From assembly GCA_037501455.1 (NCBI GenBank), contig CM074864.1:57045001-57109000 (forward strand): a DNA stretch of 64,000 bases, read 5' to 3'. The stretch comes from Lantana camara (lineage: Eukaryota > Streptophyta > Magnoliopsida > Lamiales > Verbenaceae). Positions 1 through 12,177 of this stretch are shown one piece after another (position 1 is the stretch's first letter; the number at the start of each line of letters is the position of its first letter). The position numbers were made by a program, and so were the translations under genes. The notes under the pieces were generated by a model. It searched no databases. It was not told the DNA's origin and saw nothing but the letters and a program-made list of their open reading frames with translations.

Positions 1-743
1 CTTGACTCAATAGAATTGTGAGGGTGTAAATCAAGTTAAATTTTAATCTATTTTTTAAAGAAGCAGCCTCATACATGATACCTACAAAGAATTATCATAT
101 TAGAAAAAACTCCCACTGTTGTTAGAACAATTCTTGTCTCGGACCAATTTTTACTTTTGGCTATGACAGTGTGAAATCTTTAAGATATGATAATTTATAA
201 AGTATTCCTAGTAATTATACTTCAAAAATATAATTATTTTTAAATTATATTTATTTTTTTAATTCAACATAACTCTTAAGTTTATGTAATAGAAATATAG
301 GATGTGTTTTTATATATAATGGATGAATATACCATATTATATAAATATAACTATATATATATATATATATATTTTTAAATATTTTATGAGATATTGTCAG
401 ACGTAAGTCCAATATTAACATCTCATATTATATTACCCAACACGATAAAATAATATTTTAAAAAATATAAATCCAAATTTGTATTCCGAGTCCAATCAAC
501 GTGCTAACCGCTAAAGAAGCCGAGTCCCTTCTAAACGGCTCAGAAATCTAAGCCGAGCCGTCAGAAGCAGTTCGCTAAGCTTCTAGAAGAACAGCGGTTA
601 AACTAAAACCTATCCAATATGCCATGTCAGCACACACTGTGAGCTTTGCCGCAGAGGAAAGCTGTCCCCGCCCCTGTGGTCCCCACCATACCCCATTATT
701 ATTATTATTATTATTATATTTCTAACTAATTTTGCTGACTTTC
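1..743. other. AT-rich upstream/intergenic DNA
   Basis: No gene is visible. The stretch is AT-rich, with a TA microsatellite at about 352-372 and a TTA microsatellite at about 695-717. Composition becomes more GC-rich from about 480 onward. The last 200 bases probably form the promoter of the J-domain gene starting at 826. Confidence 0.6.
581..588. promoter_or_regulatory. Possible heat-shock element core
   Basis: TTCTAGAA is the inverted pair of nTTCn/nGAAn units that makes up the core of a heat-shock element. It lies about 160 bp upstream of the TATA box of a J-domain co-chaperone gene, a class often heat-induced. Only two of the usual three units are clear, and an 8-base palindrome can occur by chance. 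Confidence 0.3.
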
Positions 744-755
744 CATATAAATAAA
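744..755 (+). promoter_or_regulatory. TATA box of the J-domain gene
   Basis: CATATAAATAAA matches a plant TATA box. Transcription would be expected to begin about 30 bases downstream, near 775-785. That places the ATG at 760 upstream of the transcript and favours the in-frame ATG at 826. Confidence 0.6.
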
Positions 756-825
756 CCCCATGAAATTTTCTTCCCTCTACAGTCCACAAATCGCCTTAAA
801 GCCAAAAAAATCTCTCTGCAATTCA

Positions 826-1281
826 ATGCTGGGAACTCTGACCAACGTTTCTCAACCGTCGTTTAGGTTCGCCGTCCGGCCGCCTCTGCGCGGAATGTCC
901 GTCTCCGCCGCCGTCTCCGATGTGGCGCCGTCCGCTTCCGCCGCCGCAGACCGGAAGTGCCACTACGACGTCCTCCGAGTCAAGCGCAGCGCCTCGCAGG
1001 TGGAGATCAAGACGGCGTACCGGACGCTCGCGAAGCTGTACCACCCCGACGCGACGGCGCGCTTTATGGAGTCGTCGGTTGCTCCGCCGCCATCGGACGG
1101 CCGGGATTTCATCGAGATCCGCAACGCCTACGCTACTCTGTCCGACCCCGACGCCAGAGCGGTGTACGATTTCAGCTTGAGCGTTGGCGCGCAACGCCGG
1201 TGGAATACTGCCGGGGTGTCCGGCTTCCGGAGTGGGAGGTTTCGCCCCACGCGGAGGTGGGAAACGGATCAGTGCTGGTGA
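826..1281 (+). CDS. Chloroplast DnaJ (J-domain) protein, DnaJ11-like
   Basis: Small, intronless J-domain protein of 151 residues from Met 826; the frame is open from an earlier ATG at 760 (173 residues). A Ser/Ala/Arg-rich N-terminus resembling a plastid transit peptide is followed by a J-domain at about residues 47-116. This contains a CHYDVLRVKRSAS start, a helix-II basic stretch and the diagnostic HPD triad (LYHPDAT, residues 73-75), then a RNAYATLSDPDARAVYD helix. The C-terminus is short and Arg/Trp-rich; there is no zinc-finger or substrate-binding domain, so it is a type III J protein. Such proteins stimulate Hsp70 ATPase, here presumably stromal Hsp70. The coding region is much more GC-rich than its flanks. 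I prefer Met 826 because a TATA box sits only 5-16 bases before 760. Family assignment is secure; plastid location is inferred. Confidence 0.85.
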   Translation: MLGTLTNVSQPSFRFAVRPPLRGMSVSAAVSDVAPSASAAADRKCHYDVLRVKRSASQVEIKTAYRTLAKLYHPDATARFMESSVAPPPSDGRDFIEIRNAYATLSDPDARAVYDFSLSVGAQRRWNTAGVSGFRSGRFRPTRRWETDQCW

Positions 1282-2459
1282 TGCCGGTATTTGTGCGGTT
1301 TGTTTATCAACACTAATACACTATGCTGCTACGCTTGACGATTGCTGCGGAGAAAAAAAGTGTTCATGTAAATCCTCTTTGTCTTCTCTCTGTTTTCCCG
1401 TTTGATTATCAATCTGAGGGGAAATAGTGTTTAGAAGAGGTTTTTTGTGCCTTTTCATTTTCTGTACAGAAAGTTTTTCGAATGAAAAGAAAGTTCAGCC
1501 TCGTTAGTTGAGATTCTTGTGATTGAAGCAAAAAATTCCTTTTGATTGGTGGGTCAACAACTGGGATTTTCTGGAGTTCCGATGTTATTTGATCGAGAAG
1601 GATAACCAATTAAAAAATATTAATGTTTGCTATTCTTGTGAATAATTTTACACGGCGATTGGGTGATTGGTTTAACCAAAATTTTGATTTGGGATAACAA
1701 GACCTCCTGATTATCAAAACAGTTTCCAAATGGCTTTTCTTGGGGTTCATAGTTCCTACTAACAGTCATTCAGTGTATATATTGAAATATTGAATTCCCT
1801 CCACTTGTCCTAATTGAATTCTTCTTTCGCAAAGGTTACTGAATTACTAAATTATATCATTCGATAATAATAAAAATAATAGATAAATGAAATGCGCGTG
1901 TATTTTCTCGGATGAAGGAATGCATTTATTAAAAAGGGGAACAATTTTGTAAGTAGAGCAACAATATGTAACATCCTATTATATATAAATACGAATACAA
2001 CACACGAATACGATACGGATATAAGGACACAATTTTTTTTTTTTTTTTTTTTTTCCCACTTTGAGGAGTATCTAATATGATTTTTTGATTTTCCCATGTG
2101 AGGAGTATCTGATACGAATATTCGAATCGATATAATAAAATGATATTTTTAAAAATATTCATGCATCATAAATAAGTAAATAGGATTCCGATCCACGCTA
2201 ACAATGTGTTGGTAATTACAATTTGCAGCTATTGGGAATTGTCAACGATGCAAAAATCATGAGCCAAACCAAAAGCACTTTCTACCACTTTGATCACCTC
2301 ACCTGTCCCGGCAACCAAATTACAAGCAATCTAGGCAAATTGGATGTAATGGTCACATAAATTTCAACTTGGAAACAAGAGAGGTGTCATCAGTCCCAAC
2401 TTTCATGTAACTAAAAAAACACCTGGAATATATTATAACAGAAGTGCAGGAACTACACG
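1282..2459. other. 3' flank of J-domain gene and intergenic spacer
   Basis: AT-rich DNA between two convergent genes. The first 300 bases are the likely 3' UTR of the J-domain gene. A T-tract of over 20 bases at about 2032-2055 is flanked by partly repeated text (GGAGTATCT at about 2064 and 2101), which may mark a decayed retroposed insertion. No reading frame here is convincing. Confidence 0.5.
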
Positions 2460-2701
2460 TGCCAAACAGCGATACAAAATTGCATATCAACAGTAATCGT
2501 CCAAACAAAACACTTACATATGAAATTGGAAATTGCCCCAAACTTATAAACATGTTCTCAGCCTTTGCCTGAAACAAAAAAGGAAATAATGAAAAAGGAA
2601 AGGGAAAGGGAAAATACAACTGAGTCGACTCTACATATCTTCCTTTTTCCCCGAGTATCCCTAGAATTTTGTACAGACCTTAAAATTATCACATACTGCA
2701 A
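2460..2701 (-). other. Probable 3' UTR of VARICOSE copy A
   Basis: This stretch can be aligned by eye to the bases downstream of the copy B stop codon (about 54570-54798), for example around 2475-2500 and 54582-54607. That supports it being part of the duplicated transcription unit. No polyadenylation signal was assigned. Confidence 0.5.
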
Positions 2702-3119
2702 TCATTTGGAGGTCATTAGCATGGAATTAAGTACGTGCATAATCAAACGAATGGTGGAAAGTTCAGCGCCACTAGTAGTTGGGAGATTGCGCTGATGATT
2801 CAATATTTGATAGACTTGCTCAAAGATAGGACGTACATGCACCACAATCATTGGATCAGTTGGATTAATGGCAGATAAAATCTCCCTCATCCATGTTAGT
2901 TTTCGTGAGGTCTCTTTACTTATATCACAAGCCAACTGCTGGAGAAGAGAGAGGAGCACACCTTGACTCAGGGGTAATGGATTCATGGACAAAATTCCAG
3001 GTAGATCAACCTGATAAAAGGTTTAGAAAATAGATAAATTCAAAATGACATTCATAGATGCACCTGAACTTAAGGTGGATGTTCTTATTTAGCTTCAATA
3101 ATGAGGAAATGCTTCAATT

Positions 3120-3159
<40 letters not shown>

Positions 3160-6100
3160 TCTTCGTACCTGAGAGCATAACCAGGATACGATAGTAACAT
3201 CACTCCTTTGCAGGGCAGCAGTAAAAGCCTCCTCATATTTACGTTCAGCTATCAGTCTAGAAAGCTCTTTAGTCGGGTCTAAAGGTACCTCAAGCTTAAA
3301 AAGAAAATTCAATTTTTCAGGAAAAATAGGTTTAGTAACATTCAACAAGTTCATCTTTTCCAGATTAAAATTTCAATTCCAGATTTCCATAATATAAAAA
3401 TAAAGAAGGATAAAGAAAGAAAACCTTCTCATGGAGACCACCCAAAGGACCATTACTGAGTTGACTAACCAATGGATTTGATGCTTTTGGATTTGCTCCT
3501 GCAACGGCAAGAGCTAACAATTTTCTTTGACCATCCAGTATCTCGCTGCTTAATGTCTGAGTCATGGATGAAGCTGAATTTATGGCATCCTAAAAAATTA
3601 AGCCAGAATTAGGGGTGCGTGAATCAATCCAACAAATGGACCAGATAACCAGAAGACTTAAAAGGACTAGGAAACAACTCTACTCTTCAAGACTGACAAT
3701 ATGCTTCCTTGTCTTTAGAAGTAGCAGAAGTAGCCATAGATTGAAACATTAGCAAGACATCAAAACAAATTTTCTTACCCTTAAAGCAATTGCCAAAGTT
3801 GAATGTGATGTGTCAAATTGTTGATGTGCTGCTGCTGCATGTTCGATCATTCCTTTCTGAAATGTGGCATCAACCTGCTCAAACATGGACCTGCATGACA
3901 TCTCAAACGCAGGAATCACAGAACCTTCCAAACATGATTTCAGCGTTTCCTGCACAAATTTTAGCTTATATGTTAATGATTAAACAAAATAATAGCAACT
4001 GCTATTTCCACTCTTTCTCCATTCACCTGCCACAATCAATCCAGATATGTAAGCATGCCTAATAATTAAAAAAATGTTCATCATGGTAATACATAAATAG
4101 GTTTTTGCTGCCAAACAAAATAGAATATCTTCCAAAATACTTCCGTAATAATGAGATAGAGGCAGTCCCTATAGAAGTAAATTTGAGGCTGCACTCAAAT
4201 TTTACAACCCAAAGGGGCGAAAGAGCATGAATATGCTTTATACCTGGAGAGCTTGCTTGCCAGAAGTTTGAAATTGAGCTTGGATTTGCCTAGCAACTAT
4301 GGCTTCGAGTTTGGAGTTCACAGATTTTTCCAGTTGATTGACAGCTTTATCCCCTACCCCTTTCTAATGTCATAAATAAGGTAAGATCAGGCATTGATTA
4401 GATCAACAAACCAATATGTTAAAATGGAAATTTTATGTTAACCTGGAAGCTCTCGGCAATGGAAGTGGATATTATTTTCTCAATTGTGGGAGTAAGTGTT
4501 CGTGTCAAAGATTGCCCCACAGCAGTCAATTCTCTCTTGACAGATTTGTCTATAATTGCAGGTAAGTCTTTGGTTAAGCAATTACTGATCGTATTTGTTA
4601 ATTGCTGCATACGCTCCAGAGCTGCCTTGTCCTGTTTTATATTGTCTTCTTGAAAACGAGCCCACATTGCATCAGAACTGCTTCTAACAGTTTTCTCCAT
4701 GCTCCGCCCCAAGGCCACCTCAAGTCTTTTACCTTCTTTGGTAACTGGGGCAGCAACCATCACTGCCAACTGCTTCTGCATTTCTGTTTGCATAGATAGC
4801 AGCTGCACATAAATCACATATCCAAATGAGTGAGGACCGAGGAGAGACTGTTTTGGTAGAAACTTTGATGCATAATTATACACTATGACTATTTTGACAC
4901 TTAACCAGCAATGAACTAACTTCCTCAAAAGGCAAATGGACAAGCATGAGATATATATTCTCAAGGAGACGAATAGAACTTTCTAGTCAAAGAATTAATT
5001 GACTTGGGATACAAAATTAAAATGCCCAAGCCACAAGTTGCTTTTAATTTATAACGATAAATACTGGGAAATTTTTTTTGAGTTTCAAAAATGTTAACAA
5101 AGAAACTCCTAAATTAAAACATACAAGATATCTTAAAGATCAAAAGAAGCTAAAAGAGGTCTATTACATTAACAGTAATATTTCAAGCCTATTAATGATT
5201 CTGAGAACCTTCAGCGTAGAAGATAGTAATATCAACCGAAGAGGATGACAATCACCTGATTCAGCATCTCTTGCATGGAAGATAATTGTGGGAATGCACT
5301 TTCTACAGGAGGAGAACTGGAGCTGACACCTGCTTCATTAGAAGAATCTGTTGAATTGAAAGCACTTGGCGGTGTTGAGGATGAACCTGATCCTTGAGCA
5401 TGCTTCCCCCTCTGCTTTTTCCCTTTTCGATTTGGAGTATGTTGTTCAGAAGGCATAAGAATTGGAGAATCAATAACCTTACTAGAAACGTCTTTTGCAG
5501 ATTCGTGAACTTCTACATTTGATGATTGAACCATCGTTTCGTTTTCAGACCCATTAAATTGCCTAGCTTCCTCGACAATATATGTTTCAGGCGATAAGGC
5601 ATGACATTCACGGGCCATCTCAATTCCTAGGTTGTTTGCTTGGGAGCAAAAGGATTTTTCCCTATTCTCTGATACAATAGTCTGAAGTTCTTGCCCAGAC
5701 CCAATATCCTCATTCTGAATAGATCTTGTTTCACCCACAACTTTTACCTCCACCTCAACATTTCTTGTGTCATTGTTCACGATGACATCTTGAATATAGA
5801 GTTCAACGTCACTTTTGGGTTCAATAACGTGGCTCATATCAGCTGATGAATTGGCCATCAATATTTCAGAAGGAGTTACCAAATGAGTGGGGTGTTTAAA
5901 GTTAATTGGCTTGTTGAGGACAACGGAATCATCTTGAGAAAGTTTATTATCCACACTCCTTGAATCATTGTCCAAAGATGCAACATCAGATAAGCTTGTA
6001 TGAATAGCATCCCTTTCTCTATCAACTGAATATTCAACAGCTTTTGGCTCTGAACTTCGATCATTAATTGAAGGACCATGGTCAAAGCTGCTCAATGGAC

Positions 6101-9100
6101 TTCTAAATCCAGATGATGTTTTCGACAGATTGGGGCTTGAAGGAAGATGTGGTGAAGAAGCAGAAGAAATCTCTCTCTCATTAGCAGCCTCAGACAAAGG
6201 AACATGTTTGGTTTCTGCACTCGAAGAAGCTTCCTGCTGTGAGGTTGGCTCAGCAGAAGCAGAGCTAATCCCGTATCTCCCTGCGGATGCACTCTCCAAG
6301 CCACTTCCAAGGATGGATACTTTGGGTACTGAGCTAGATACAGATATCTCCATTTGTTTACTGCTAGAAGGCTCACCATCAGAAAATATTTCAGTCCCAG
6401 AAGAATCCAGTGGAATACCAGAGTCTGACCTCTCATACCCGACATTTTCCAATGGTGGTGGCAGACACTGTGACAGGTCCAAGGCATACTGCTGAATAGC
6501 CTGAGTCTGGACACAATATACCTGAACAATTTGTTCACCATGCGGCAACAACTCACTCGTCCCTGTAAAACTCAGTATCGGCATGGTGACAGTAAATTCT
6601 GCTATGTAATCCATGCGGGTTGCAGCAGGGTTTGGACCATACTCCAAGTGCACAGCATATATTGCATTCCTCTTGGCATTTGCCAATAGAACTAGACCAG
6701 CTTGAGACAAGGCTATGACCTGATTAAAGAAAGCTTCCTCCTCTTTAGCTTCCGAACTCTTCAATTCCAATGTCTGAGTACAGTTCCAATATTCAGCATC
6801 ACTAGGAAGCAACCAGCCTTCTTCACTGGTTGATACCCAGATTTTTATGTCTCGATTACGTGGGCCCTGAACAAATCTTTTTGAAGTTAAGTGCAGCAAT
6901 ACATTGTTTGCAGCAAAGCAAGTTTTAACAAGAGAACTTTTGTTCAACAGGAGGGACATTAAACAGCTCCTTTTCACCAGGATAAATTTAATTTACACTT
7001 AAATGCAACTTCATTAAAAATATTGCATAAATATTGAAAAGCTTCAATTTGCATGTACCCCAGTGATAAGTATGATATGATCTGGACGATCAGGAGAAGC
7101 CAAAAACATGGCAGAGTTAACAGGTTGGCCATCATGTGGCCGCAGAACTGCAATTGGTTGTGATTTTCGATCTTCCCAAATCTTAATCTGCAATCACAGA
7201 CAAAACATTAGTGAAGGCTCAAAAGATCTCAGAGGTAATCCAATATTGAATGTAGATCATACACAAGATGCCAACTATCTATCTCAGAGAATTTGGTTAT
7301 TGAAAGGGTCTTCAGGTTCTGATAACTAGGGGACAATATTTATAACGATGTATGTAAGCGGTAACAGCTTTAAAACTATAATTTTACTGATGGTAGAGAA
7401 AAGCAACAGACTAATCTAATAACAGCCAAGCTATACCCTACTTATTAAAGGGGGCGCCAAGGCCTCCCAGGGCTATAGCGCAAAGATATCACTTTTTAGA
7501 AAATAAGAGCAATATATAGAGTAAATCACCATAATTTTTAATATAACAATATATAATGATATTCAAAAGGCTCATAAATTTCAACAATTAAAAAAGCATT
7601 AAAACTAGAGTGCTTAAATCAAAGTAGTTCCACTTATCCAAATATAGATTATACTACAGTCTAAGCATAAACAAATGTTATCTGGAAGAGAGGATGGAAA
7701 AAAGGAGTTGCCTTCAGTATTTTCATTTTTGGCAGTAATTTGTTCTCTTTATTAGTGTTCCTCGGCATTTTTCTCTTTCTTTTATTACGTAGTTTAGTTG
7801 TGGGTTGGATTTTAATAGAAAAACCTAGGGCGGGTTCTTGAGCCCACAGCCCTACACCCCATAAAGTGCATGCTGGGTGAATCAAGATGCGCCCCACATC
7901 AAAGCGTGCTATCTGCACTTTTAGTAACTATGGTCCGTAAGAATGATTTCTATCATTTGTCAAAACTAGGAATGCAGTGGTGTGCATAATTATCCACAGT
8001 AACACAGGTTGGTGATGTGATCAAACAGATTTCGCCATAGACAGGACAAAGGCAATAATCAGTGATCATATCGAAAGTGGGATTGTGACCAAGTCTGACA
8101 GTGAACTACAAACCACCCATAATGACAAGAGCACAAGCAGTAAAGGGCAATATCACAGAGCTAAGTCCATATGGGCATGCAGTCAGGCACTACGGAGGCA
8201 ACTGGAAGTTAGATCCAACTTGGCAACAAAAAGGAAACACAGGAAAAGGTGCATGACTGGGAGGCATAAAATAAAAACAAAATCTTTGTGAGACAAGGAC
8301 ACTGATGGGTAACGTGAGCAATTGCATATTATGTACATGGATGTTAGCATGACATGAAGGCGATGGAGCTACTAAATGCAACAGAAGCTGACACAAGCAT
8401 CAGAGCGGCTATTGCTTACCAACAGTTTCCGATTCTATAAATATGCAACTTCAAGTCGATATGAATTTCCTCAACTAACGTATAAAACCTACCCTAACAT
8501 AATCCAATCAATGGCCGATATTTCCCTGAACGGCGACCTGTTCAGATTGCTTTTCTTTCATATCATATCCAGAACAAGGATTCATGGCATGCTCAAGGAT
8601 TGTCAGTGACATATACAAAACTTAATTTCTTAAACGCCATAGTTTCTAATCATGCTAATAGGATGCACTCTTCATCTTTAGAGAACATTTTATTCAAGAG
8701 ATTACTAAACCCGATCCGGTCCTTCCTGAAGTTAATATATTTGATTAAAAAACAACTTATCTACCCCTGTATGCTAGCCAGATTGGCATGCTATAGATTT
8801 TGCACAGAGTCACTGACAAAAGCATACGAATTGCAAGAATATCCACCTTGTAAGAATTACGTAGATTCCTAAACAGGCATATCCAACAGAATCAATTAAC
8901 TCCTTAAAAAATGTTTACTTTCTTGGTTTGTTATCTAGTTGGGTTTAATATGGCCATGTAAAAGTTTTGCTAAATACCCAATTCAATTTGTTTACTAAAA
9001 TAGATAGCCCAGCTAATTAGCAACTCCTTTTTGGAGTTGTTAATAGTGTACTGTATTCTTATATTTTCTTGGGCTTTGCCAATAGCATAGGGCTCTTATA

Positions 9101-10929
9101 ATATTTTAGTAAACATAGAAATTCATATGTCAAATAACTAACACACCCATTTCTAATAAAGTAAACTATCTCTTATAGTGTTCACAAAGACTAACGGCAA
9201 AAGCCCTGATCAAGAGTAAAAGCGAAAAATGTTACGAACCGTGCCGTCTACTGAAGCAGATACCAAGCGGGTCGTCATCCACTGACACATGGAGAGGTCA
9301 GTCACTTCTCCGTCATGGCAACCGACAAGTTGGACTCCATGAACCAACTTCTCGATTGGGCACTTAAGGGGTTCCTCTGCTGAAAATAAACTTTTTCCAA
9401 ATTTTGTAGTATCAATCTTCAAAACACGTCTGCCGATACCCACAACAAGAACTTCCTGTGAGCAAAGTTACACCGGTCAAAATTAAGTTCTTGAAAGATT
9501 AAATACAGTTGTAAACATCAGTGACTATATTAAAATAGTATACTTGTTTATGGCAGTGCCAACAAACTCTGGGGTGAACCGACTCCCCTTCTCCAATAAT
9601 TTGAATGGCAATAACAATCCGCCCAGTAATTTGAGGTTTGTCTTCTTCATCTGGACCTTCAGTAATCCTCCAAACATAAACCCGGCCATCCACACTTGCA
9701 CTGCATCCAAGAAAATAAGCATAAGCACAGATCAAAAGATGGACATCAGAAAAATAACTCAAGAAGAGGCTACCTAGACAAAAGGGGAACATCATCAGCA
9801 AAGAAAGCCATGTCCGTGACCCTCTGGAAGAAAACACAGTGTTCAAGATAAAAATCAAGTCTAGGTTATGAACGGTCATTGTATGCATAAACAAAGGAAA
9901 TCACGAATATACAGTCGATATGCACTTGATCTTATTGACATCAATGATTACACTGTATATGGAAAACCAATTAAACAAGAGAAAATTCTGCTAAGAAACA
10001 CATTGCTGGTCCTGATGAAAATCTGAAACTAACATAAGCACATGACCAAAGGAGCAACCAACCTGAGCTAGACCCTTGAGCAATGATCTCGAAGCAGTGT
10101 TGATATTGAGCACCCGGATTGCACCCAACTTAAGCCCGTAACATATATATGTCTTATTAACTGCAATTTGCCTGCCCACGACAAGCCCAGGGTCAGAAGC
10201 ATATTTTGTAATTGGTGTAACCTCAAGCTGAGGCTGCACCTCCCCGGGCAACCTAAGATCTATGTCGTACACCAAACGATCTCCAATCAAATGCCGCCCC
10301 TTTGGAAGTTTACTGCTTGGCATCCGCATTACAGGGCTCTGCTGAGGAACAACCAAACCTTGCGGGCTTAAGCTACTCGTATTCTGAGCCACGGATAAAT
10401 CAGACCCCGAGGACAAAGTCGGTTGAATTTGGGGAGTACGCATTAAGGGCTGCTGAGTAACTTCATGCGTATTCGGTGGCGCACTCAACAAAGCCATCAA
10501 ACGAGCTCCATGGTTGTTAGGGTTTTGGGAATTAGGGGAAGTAATGAAATTGGGGTGGTTCTGTCCAGAAGTAGGCGTTGGAGGTGGGAGCGGAGGCGTA
10601 GGATAAGACAGGGACCTATGAGGATGCAAATTGAAATCCTGAGGTGGCGGCAAAGGGCCGGAATAAGCCTGGTAGTGAGTTTGGTAATGAAACGGCGATG
10701 ATTGAGGTGGATATCCCGCTGGCGGAGGATAAGAGGCTGAAGGCGGGGGGAAAGGGGATAAAACCAAATTAGGGCTGCTCACAGCGGTAGTAACATTACT
10801 GATGAAGTTTTGGGGATTAGAGTTAGAAGTGGCAATGGAGCTGGGTTGAGGTGGTGGCGGTGATGTTGAAGGCTTGAAAAATTTCTGCATATCGAAAGGA
10901 GGTGGATTGGGATTGCCAGGGGAAGCCAT
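2702..10929 (-). CDS. VCS: VARICOSE / EDC4 mRNA-decapping scaffold, copy A (12 exons)
   Basis: Exons (- strand, 5' to 3'): 10929-10063, 9823-9774, 9700-9544, 9455-9240, 7187-7059, 6866-5256, 4802-4443, 4363-4244, 3949-3779, 3589-3425, 3294-3169, 3010-2702. All junctions are GT-AG and the lengths sum to 1426 codons plus stop (Arabidopsis VCS is about 1340 residues). Residues 1-200 are Pro/Ser/Gln-rich. A WD40-like region runs from about 205 to 613, with RVYVWRI and IKIWEDRK strands. Residues 614-1005 are Ser-rich low complexity with a basic [11 protein letters not shown] patch near the end. From about 1011 a helical C-terminal region is the conserved EDC4 tail. Family role: scaffold joining DCP1 and DCP2 in cytoplasmic P-bodies to decap mRNA, needed for leaf and seedling development. 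The start context is GCCATGGCT. No frameshift is seen; copy B has the same exon pattern. Confidence 0.93.
3124..3156. repeat. TA microsatellite in intron 11 of VCS copy A
   Basis: About 16 TA units in the last intron. A shorter TA run sits at the same place in the VCS fragment at 26.2 kb. Copy B lacks it, so it helps identify copy A as the fragment's source. Confidence 0.85.
7430..7930. repeat. Copy-A-specific insertion in VCS intron 4
   Basis: Intron 4 is 2052 bp in copy A and 1341 bp in copy B, and much of it can be aligned by eye. These roughly 500 bases have no counterpart in copy B (gap near 60200-60260). It opens with a GC-rich stretch (about 7450-7475) and closes with another (about 7845-7900). 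It looks like a transposable insertion, but I found no clear target duplication or termini, so the class is unknown. Confidence 0.45.
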
Positions 10930-11047
10930 GGCGGTGAAGATGGCGGATTAACACCGTTAAGCGGCTGTGACGCCGCCACCGCCGCTGCCGGAAGTTGATG
11001 GACAGTGATCTAGAAGATCTTCCGTAGATTGAGAGATTCAGCGCTAC

Positions 11048-11087
<40 letters not shown>

Positions 11088-11302
11088 GAGATCCGCGAGG
11101 GATGATTGGGAGGAGAGCCGAGTAGCAGTTGAAGGAGGTGTAGTGTACTCGGTGGCAGTGAAGGGAGGGAGAAGACTATTGCGAGAAATAAAGTAAAACG
11201 AAAAATGGAAAGGGGTGCTTCACATTTTTTTTCTTTTTTCTGCACGTTCTCTCGCCGTTTGGATTTGTTTAGTAATTTTTGGTATAGTCTAAATTAATAG
11301 TT
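10930..11302 (-). promoter_or_regulatory. 5' leader/promoter region of VCS copy A
   Basis: About 30 bases immediately upstream of the start codon match the same position in copy B (63050-63080); beyond that the two copies diverge. A TA microsatellite lies at about 11046-11084. No clear TATA box was seen. A retrotransposon LTR begins at 11303, so little of the original promoter may remain beyond about 370 bp. Confidence 0.45.
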
Positions 11303-11729
11303 TGTTATGAAACTATTTAACAAAAACAAGAGGTAAAAGTAATGCTAAAAGAATTGAGGGAGAATGGATGAATATTATTTCATTCTTTAAGTATTTTTAT
11401 ACCAACGGACAGTCGGCTTAAGTGGATAGGGGGCTTAAGTTCACTTAAACGGTTCGAACCTTGTGGATGTAAAAAACTACGTTGGGAGATGTACTCGCAA
11501 TAAGCGTCTTCAGCTTAGTCCTTCACTCAATTGGGGTGGGGGGAAACTCTGAAATTAGTCCTTCACTCAATTGGGTATACCTTCACTAGGAAAACCTAAT
11601 GGGACAAAACCTTAGTAAAGAGTATATATTCATGGAATACGCATATTAGGCTGCCTCGTTAAAAACCTTCACTAGGAAAACCCAATAGGACAAAACCTTA
11701 GTAAAGGAAAAGAATACATGGTGTATCCA
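11303..11729 (-). mobile_element. Copia LTR remnant (3' LTR, minus orientation)
   Basis: Starts TGTTATGAAAC on the + strand; in element orientation it would begin TGGATACACC and end in CA. It abuts CTCCCCCTCATG, the reverse complement of a purine-rich tract. The first roughly 95 bases match another fragment at 52884. The block from about 11580 to 11622 is repeated at 11668-11706. A SINE-like sequence interrupts it. Confidence 0.6.
11405..11525 (+). mobile_element. tRNA-derived SINE-like sequence
   Basis: Contains a box-A-like TCGGCTTAAGTGG (11413-11425) and a good box B, GGTTCGAACC (11451-11460), at the spacing of a tRNA-type polymerase III promoter. It does not fold as a complete tRNA from what I can see. 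No A tail or convincing target duplication was found, so the ends are approximate. It sits inside a copia LTR. Confidence 0.45.
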
Positions 11730-12177
11730 CTCCCCCTCATGATAATATCACTTAATATCTCCGTATCAACGCATTCTAATCTTGTATATCAACTTCTCAA
11801 AAATTGCAAAAGGCAATGTTTTAGTGAACATATCAGTTAGATTATCACTCGAACGTATTTGTAGGACATCTATGTCTCCATTCTTCTGAAGGTCATGCGG
11901 TAAAGTTAACTTTGGTGAAATACATTGGTCTTTATGGCATCAAAATAGATATCCTGCATCTTGATAGTTAATTAATAGAGGAACAAAATTATATGGATAA
12001 AATAAGCTCATATCAGATATTTCTCGTAGATATCAAAATTTATTTAATTTAACTCTAATGCCTTCGAATTGGAATGAACTAAATCTAGATAGTAAGTTCA
12101 CTGAAAATACTATGTGCTGCCTTATATTATTAACAAAATACATTAATGCCCCAATAGTGATAAGATATGGTACTTCA

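Noticed and set aside
823..1194. Antisense frame over the J-domain gene
   Set aside because: A GC-rich shadow of the real gene, with Arg/Val-rich nonsense sequence.
10823..11245. Long upstream frame overlapping the start of VCS copy A (and 62629-63195 in copy B)
   Set aside because: The overlapping frames in the two copies are not the same reading frame, so there is no conserved upstream ORF; they stay open because the Pro-rich exon lacks stops.
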